Assembly: GCA_937863205.1 (NCBI GenBank)
Contig: CALMGA010000349.1
Location: 1-10,023, forward strand
DNA from: an uncultured Beijerinckiaceae bacterium
GTDB taxonomy: Bacteria > Pseudomonadota > Alphaproteobacteria > Rhizobiales > Beijerinckiaceae
Direction of reading: 5' to 3'
DNA: 10,023 bases
Shown here: positions 6,985-10,023 of the stretch, piece by piece
Numbering within the stretch: position 1 is the stretch's first letter
Layout of the letters: every line of letters starts with the position of its first letter
Notes under the pieces: generated by a model
The model's input: only the letters and a program-made list of their open reading frames with translations
Databases searched by the model: none
What the model was told of the DNA's origin: nothing
Program-made: the position numbers and the translations under genes

Positions 6985-9168
6985 ATGGCGTCGCGCAGTT
7001 CCGACGTGGAGCCGCCTTTCATCGAGCGGATCCCGACCGAACGCACCGTGCACGCGACCGTGCTGCGCGACCCCTACGCCTGGCTGCGGGCCGAGAACTG
7101 GCAGGACGTGCTGCGCGATCCCGCCCTGCTGCCGCCGCCGATCCGCGCGGTTCTGGAGGCGGAGAACGCCTACGCCGAGCATCATTTCGATGCTCTCGCC
7201 GCCACCCGCGCGGAGCTGCTCGCGGAGATGCGCGGCCGCATCAAGGAGGACGACGCCTCCGTCCCGTTGCCCGACGGCGAGTGGCTGTACTTCCAGCGAT
7301 ACAGGCCGGGCGGGCAACTGCCCCTGTCCTGCCGGAGGCGCGGCGAGGCGGGTGAGGAAGAGATCCTGGTCGATGGCGACCGCGAGCGCGAAGGCCACGC
7401 CTATTTCACCATCGGCGAGGTGATGCACGCGCCCGACCACCGCTGCATCGCCTGGAGCAGCGACGCCACCGGGTCGGAGCATTACGAGATCCGGGTGCGC
7501 GAGGCGTCGCAAGACCGATCCGATCGCGTGGAGAACACCGACGGCTCGATGGTGTGGATGAGCGACGGGCAGGGCTTCTATTATGTCCGCGTCGATGAAA
7601 GTCACCGGACCTGCGAGGTGTTCCGCCACCGGCTCGACGGCTCGCCCGATGTTCTCGTCTTCGCCGAGAACGACCCGGCCTGGTTCGTCGGCATCTCGCG
7701 CACGGAGTCCGGCCGCTATGCCGTGATCGCGGTCAACGACCATTCCGCCTCGGAGAGCCACCTCCTCGACCTCGACGATCCTGTCGCCATGCCGGTGTGC
7801 ATCGAGCCGCGGGCGCCCGGTCGACGCACGACCCTGGCCCACGGCGACCCTGCGGGCGGAACCCGCCTGTTTCTGCGCACCAACGCCGAGGGCGCGGAAG
7901 ACTTCGAGATCGTATCCGCTCCGGTCAACGCGCCGGCGGACCGGCGCGTCTTGGTCCCGCACCGGCGCGGCCGCCTCATCCTCGGCATGTCGGTCTATCC
8001 CCGCCACCTCGTGCGCCTGGAGCGCGAGGATGGCCTGCCACGCCTCGTGGTCAGCGATCTCGACGGGGCGGGCGATACCCCGATCGCGTTCGGCGAGGAG
8101 GCTTACAGCTTGGTGCGGCACGGGCGTCTCGACCCGCGAAGCAGCGTCTTGCGCTTCACCTATGACTCGCCGACGACGCCGCGCGAAACCTGGGACTACC
8201 ACCTCGACACGGGCGAACGAACCCTGCGCAAGCGCCAGCAGCTTCCCAGCGGCCACGATCCCGGCGCCTACGTGACCCGCCGCATTCAGGCGGTGGCGCC
8301 CGGCGGCGAGCGCGTTCCCGTCACCATCCTGCACCGGGCCGGCCTCCCCATCGACGGGTCGGCCCCGCTGCTGCTTTACGGCTACGGCGCCTACGGCCAC
8401 GCCCTGCCCGCCTCCTTCAGCGCCAACGCGCTCTCGCTGGTGGATCGGGGCTTCGTTTACGCCCTCGCCCACGTGCGCGGCGGCACCGACAAGGGCTGGC
8501 ACTGGTACGAGAACGGCAAGCTTGCCGCCAAACCCAACACCTTCACCGACTTCATCGCCGTCGCCCGCCACCTCGTCACCGCGGGCTACACGACCGAGGG
8601 GCGCATCGTGGCGCAGGGCGGCAGCGCCGGAGGCATGCTGATGGGCGCGGTCGCCAACCTCGCCCCGACCCTGTTCGGCGGCATCATCGCCGCGGTGCCC
8701 TTCGTTGACGTCCTCAACACCATGCTCGACGCCAGCCTGCCGCTCACCCCGCCGGAATGGCTGGAGTGGGGCAATCCGATCGCCGACGCCGGCGCCTTCG
8801 CCGCGATCGCCGCCTATTCGCCCTACGACAACGTGAGCGCGCAGGCCTACCCGCCGATCCTGGCGTTGGCCGGGCTCACCGATCCCCGCGTGACTTATTG
8901 GGAGCCGGCGAAGTGGGTCGCCCGTCTCCGCGCCACCATGACGGGCGGCGGCCCCGTGCTGCTCAAAACCAACATGGGCGCCGGGCACGGCGGCGCCGCC
9001 GGGCGCTTCGATCGATTGGCGGAGATCGCCGACCAGTACGCCTTCGCGATCGCCTGCGCCGAAGGCGCGTTGGCGCCGCTCGCCGCGACAACGGTGGCCG
9101 GCGATGCCGCGCGACCGGATCAGGTTTCGATGAACGCTTTCAGCTCGGCCATCGAGGCGAAGCGGTAG
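6985..9168 (+). CDS. ptrB: S9 family prolyl oligopeptidase, oligopeptidase B type
   Basis: This is a 727-residue protein. The N-terminal RDPYAWLR and LEAENAYAEHHF motifs match oligopeptidase B, followed by a beta-propeller region (about 75-420) and a C-terminal alpha/beta hydrolase domain. Hydrolase motifs include YGYGAYG, AHVRGGTDKGWHWYENGK and the nucleophile site GGSAGG with Ser547. Asp633 is in GLTDPRVTYWEP and His668 in GAGHGG, completing the triad. The PLTPPEWLEWGNP segment resembles the one in enzymes that cut after Arg or Lys in short peptides. No signal peptide is visible, so action in the cytoplasm is likely. The start is 3 nt after msrB. The last 16 codons overlap a minus-strand gene, and about 30 residues after the hydrolase fold form an Ala-rich tail. 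A post-proline specificity cannot be ruled out by eye. Confidence 0.95.
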   Translation: MASRSSDVEPPFIERIPTERTVHATVLRDPYAWLRAENWQDVLRDPALLPPPIRAVLEAENAYAEHHFDALAATRAELLAEMRGRIKEDDASVPLPDGEWLYFQRYRPGGQLPLSCRRRGEAGEEEILVDGDREREGHAYFTIGEVMHAPDHRCIAWSSDATGSEHYEIRVREASQDRSDRVENTDGSMVWMSDGQGFYYVRVDESHRTCEVFRHRLDGSPDVLVFAENDPAWFVGISRTESGRYAVIAVNDHSASESHLLDLDDPVAMPVCIEPRAPGRRTTLAHGDPAGGTRLFLRTNAEGAEDFEIVSAPVNAPADRRVLVPHRRGRLILGMSVYPRHLVRLEREDGLPRLVVSDLDGAGDTPIAFGEEAYSLVRHGRLDPRSSVLRFTYDSPTTPRETWDYHLDTGERTLRKRQQLPSGHDPGAYVTRRIQAVAPGGERVPVTILHRAGLPIDGSAPLLLYGYGAYGHALPASFSANALSLVDRGFVYALAHVRGGTDKGWHWYENGKLAAKPNTFTDFIAVARHLVTAGYTTEGRIVAQGGSAGGMLMGAVANLAPTLFGGIIAAVPFVDVLNTMLDASLPLTPPEWLEWGNPIADAGAFAAIAAYSPYDNVSAQAYPPILALAGLTDPRVTYWEPAKWVARLRATMTGGGPVLLKTNMGAGHGGAAGRFDRLAEIADQYAFAIACAEGALAPLAATTVAGDAARPDQVSMNAFSSAIEAKR

Positions 9169-9881
9169 ATGCCGGCCTCCGACTGGGCTTCGATCGAGCC
9201 ATCGGCGTACATGACGTAGGATGTGCCGTCCGCCTCGTATCGCCCGATCACCGCCGGCGCGGGTTCGGCCCGCGGCGGCGCCTCGGCCTTGGCGGCCGGC
9301 TCCAGTTCCCGCGCGACTTGATGCACCACCGGGTCGACGCGGGTCGGTTCGCCTACGGCGGCGCGCGCCGGCTCGGGGAGACGCTGGTCCTGCGGAACCT
9401 CGGCTGCCAGAAGCTCGTGTGCCGATCCCCGCTCCGGCCCTTGCGCCGGCCTTTCGAAGGACTCGGCCTCGCGCGCGTGGAGTTCGGCCATTTCGCGATC
9501 GAGGTCGGCGAAGTTGCGGTCGAGCCAGTCGTCCATGGCGGGCGAGGCGTCAGGCGCGGGCTGCGCGACGGCTGGCTGCGGGGCTGTCGGCGGGGGCGGC
9601 CTCTGCTGGGGTAGCGCCTGTTGCGGCGGCATTTGCGCGAATGCCGCCTCGGCGGTCGGGTGGGGCCCTTCGGCGGGAGCGGCGAAGGATGCGGGCTCGA
9701 CCGCCTGCTCGGCGAGAACGAGCGGTGGAAGGCGTTCCCCTTCGCCGGAGGGCGCCCTCTCGACGCCGTCGAAATAGGGCTCGATCTGCAGGGCCCGGCC
9801 GGGTGCCCCGGCAGGGTCCAGTGCCAGCGTCGGCTCGGCCGAGCGCAGCGGCACCGGCGCTTCGCGTCGCGGCAAGCTCAC
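9120..9881 (-). CDS. Ala/Pro-rich protein of unknown function with conserved-looking C-terminal module
   Basis: I do not recognise this 253-residue protein. The longest frame starts at a GTG (9881-9879); an in-frame TGA at 9914-9912 leaves no earlier ATG, and the Shine-Dalgarno is weak, so a later start is possible. Residues 1-110 and 150-211 are low-complexity, rich in Ala, Pro, Glu and Gln. A short helical, charged block (MDDWLDRNFADLDREMAEL, about 116-134) sits between them. The final 42 residues are different: IGRYEADGTSYVMYADGSI, then YRFASMAELKAFIE, looking like a small beta-hairpin plus helix. There is no signal peptide or membrane helix. Its 3' end overlaps the peptidase gene by 49 nt, tail to tail. 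Consistent GC-rich codon use and the ordered C-terminus favour a real gene. Confidence 0.72.
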   Translation of the reverse strand: MSLPRREAPVPLRSAEPTLALDPAGAPGRALQIEPYFDGVERAPSGEGERLPPLVLAEQAVEPASFAAPAEGPHPTAEAAFAQMPPQQALPQQRPPPPTAPQPAVAQPAPDASPAMDDWLDRNFADLDREMAELHAREAESFERPAQGPERGSAHELLAAEVPQDQRLPEPARAAVGEPTRVDPVVHQVARELEPAAKAEAPPRAEPAPAVIGRYEADGTSYVMYADGSIEAQSEAGIYRFASMAELKAFIET

Positions 9882-9915
9882 CTCGGGTGCGGCCGGCGGC
9901 GGGGCGTGGAATCAT

Positions 9916-9947
9916 CGGTCGAGGCCCACCTGCTCGACCCTCGACCG
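9916..9947. promoter_or_regulatory. Inverted repeat in the 80-nt divergent gap at the right end
   Basis: CGGTCGAG (9916-9923) is the reverse complement of CTCGACCG (9940-9947), with 16 nt between. A second CTCGACC at 9933-9939 directly abuts the right arm, so the right side carries two tandem half-sites. The element lies between two outward-reading genes, where an operator could control either, but no regulator can be named. Confidence 0.3.
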
Positions 9948-9961
9948 TCGGGACTTGCTCC

Positions 9962-10023
9962 ATGAATCGCGTCCCCGCGCCGCCCGCCAACTTCCTCGAC
10001 CTGGGCGATGAGGCGGCCTACGC
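9962..10023 (+). CDS. Start of an unidentified gene, cut by the right edge
   Basis: An ATG at 9962 opens a frame of 20 complete codons to the window edge, beginning MNRVPAPPANFLDLGDEAAY. It reads away from the Ala/Pro-rich gene. The Shine-Dalgarno is weak, so the true start may lie further in. Too little is present to assign a family. Confidence 0.5.
   Translation, partial: MNRVPAPPANFLDLGDEAAY

Noticed and set aside
6391..8988. An 865-codon open frame on the minus strand opposite msrB and the peptidase
   Set aside because: It is antisense to two genes with intact catalytic motifs, is rich in Arg, Gly, His and Ala without a domain pattern, and is explained by the low frequency of stop codons opposite GC-rich genes.
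9550..9990. A 146-codon minus-strand frame with an ATG at 9990, considered as an upstream start or frameshifted N-terminus of the Ala/Pro-rich gene
   Set aside because: It is in a different frame, Arg-rich after the first residues, and would need a frameshift for which there is no direct evidence.

Overview
The window looks like ordinary chromosome from a GC-rich alphaproteobacterium of the Hyphomicrobiales, most like Methylobacterium or Methylorubrum. The taxonomic clues are a Ros/MucR regulator, a small exported protein like DUF5330, a DivJ-like sensor kinase, a two-subunit methylmalonyl-CoA mutase, and codons with strong G/C in third position. This assignment rests on reading gene content, not on a database search. 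There is no transposase, phage gene, CRISPR array, tRNA or rRNA.

Layout, left to right. On the minus strand a small DUF2267-like gene (1154-1546) sits 2 nt ahead of the methylmalonyl-CoA mutase small-subunit gene (1-1151, running off the left edge). A 235-nt gap follows. Next is a second minus-strand pair: a six-helix membrane histidine kinase (2464-4419) whose 3' end overlaps by 8 nt a membrane-anchored peptidoglycan-binding protein (1782-2471). The kinase has nine in-frame 12-bp repeats between its PAS-like domain and its phospho-acceptor domain. A 345-nt divergent gap (4420-4764) contains a perfect 19-bp inverted repeat. On the plus strand come a DUF5330-like exported protein (4765-5142) and sufE (5204-5623). 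The convergent gap after sufE carries three perfect 14-bp tandem repeats and leads to mucR on the minus strand (5804-6220). A 329-nt AT-richer control region with small palindromes separates mucR from a divergent plus-strand pair, msrB (6550-6981) and an oligopeptidase B-type serine peptidase (6985-9168). The peptidase gene overlaps tail-to-tail by 49 nt with a minus-strand Ala/Pro-rich protein of unknown function (9120-9881). A further plus-strand gene begins at 9962 and is cut by the right edge.

Functional themes are housekeeping: C3 acyl-CoA metabolism, envelope sensing and cell-wall binding, Fe-S cluster assembly, repair of oxidised methionine and peptide turnover. No new multi-gene defence, mobile or biosynthetic system is visible. 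The points most worth a second look are the kinase linker minisatellite, the 19-bp inverted repeat upstream of the kinase, the MucR finger lacking two classical zinc ligands, and the tight pairing of an uncharacterised DUF2267-like gene with the mutase subunit.
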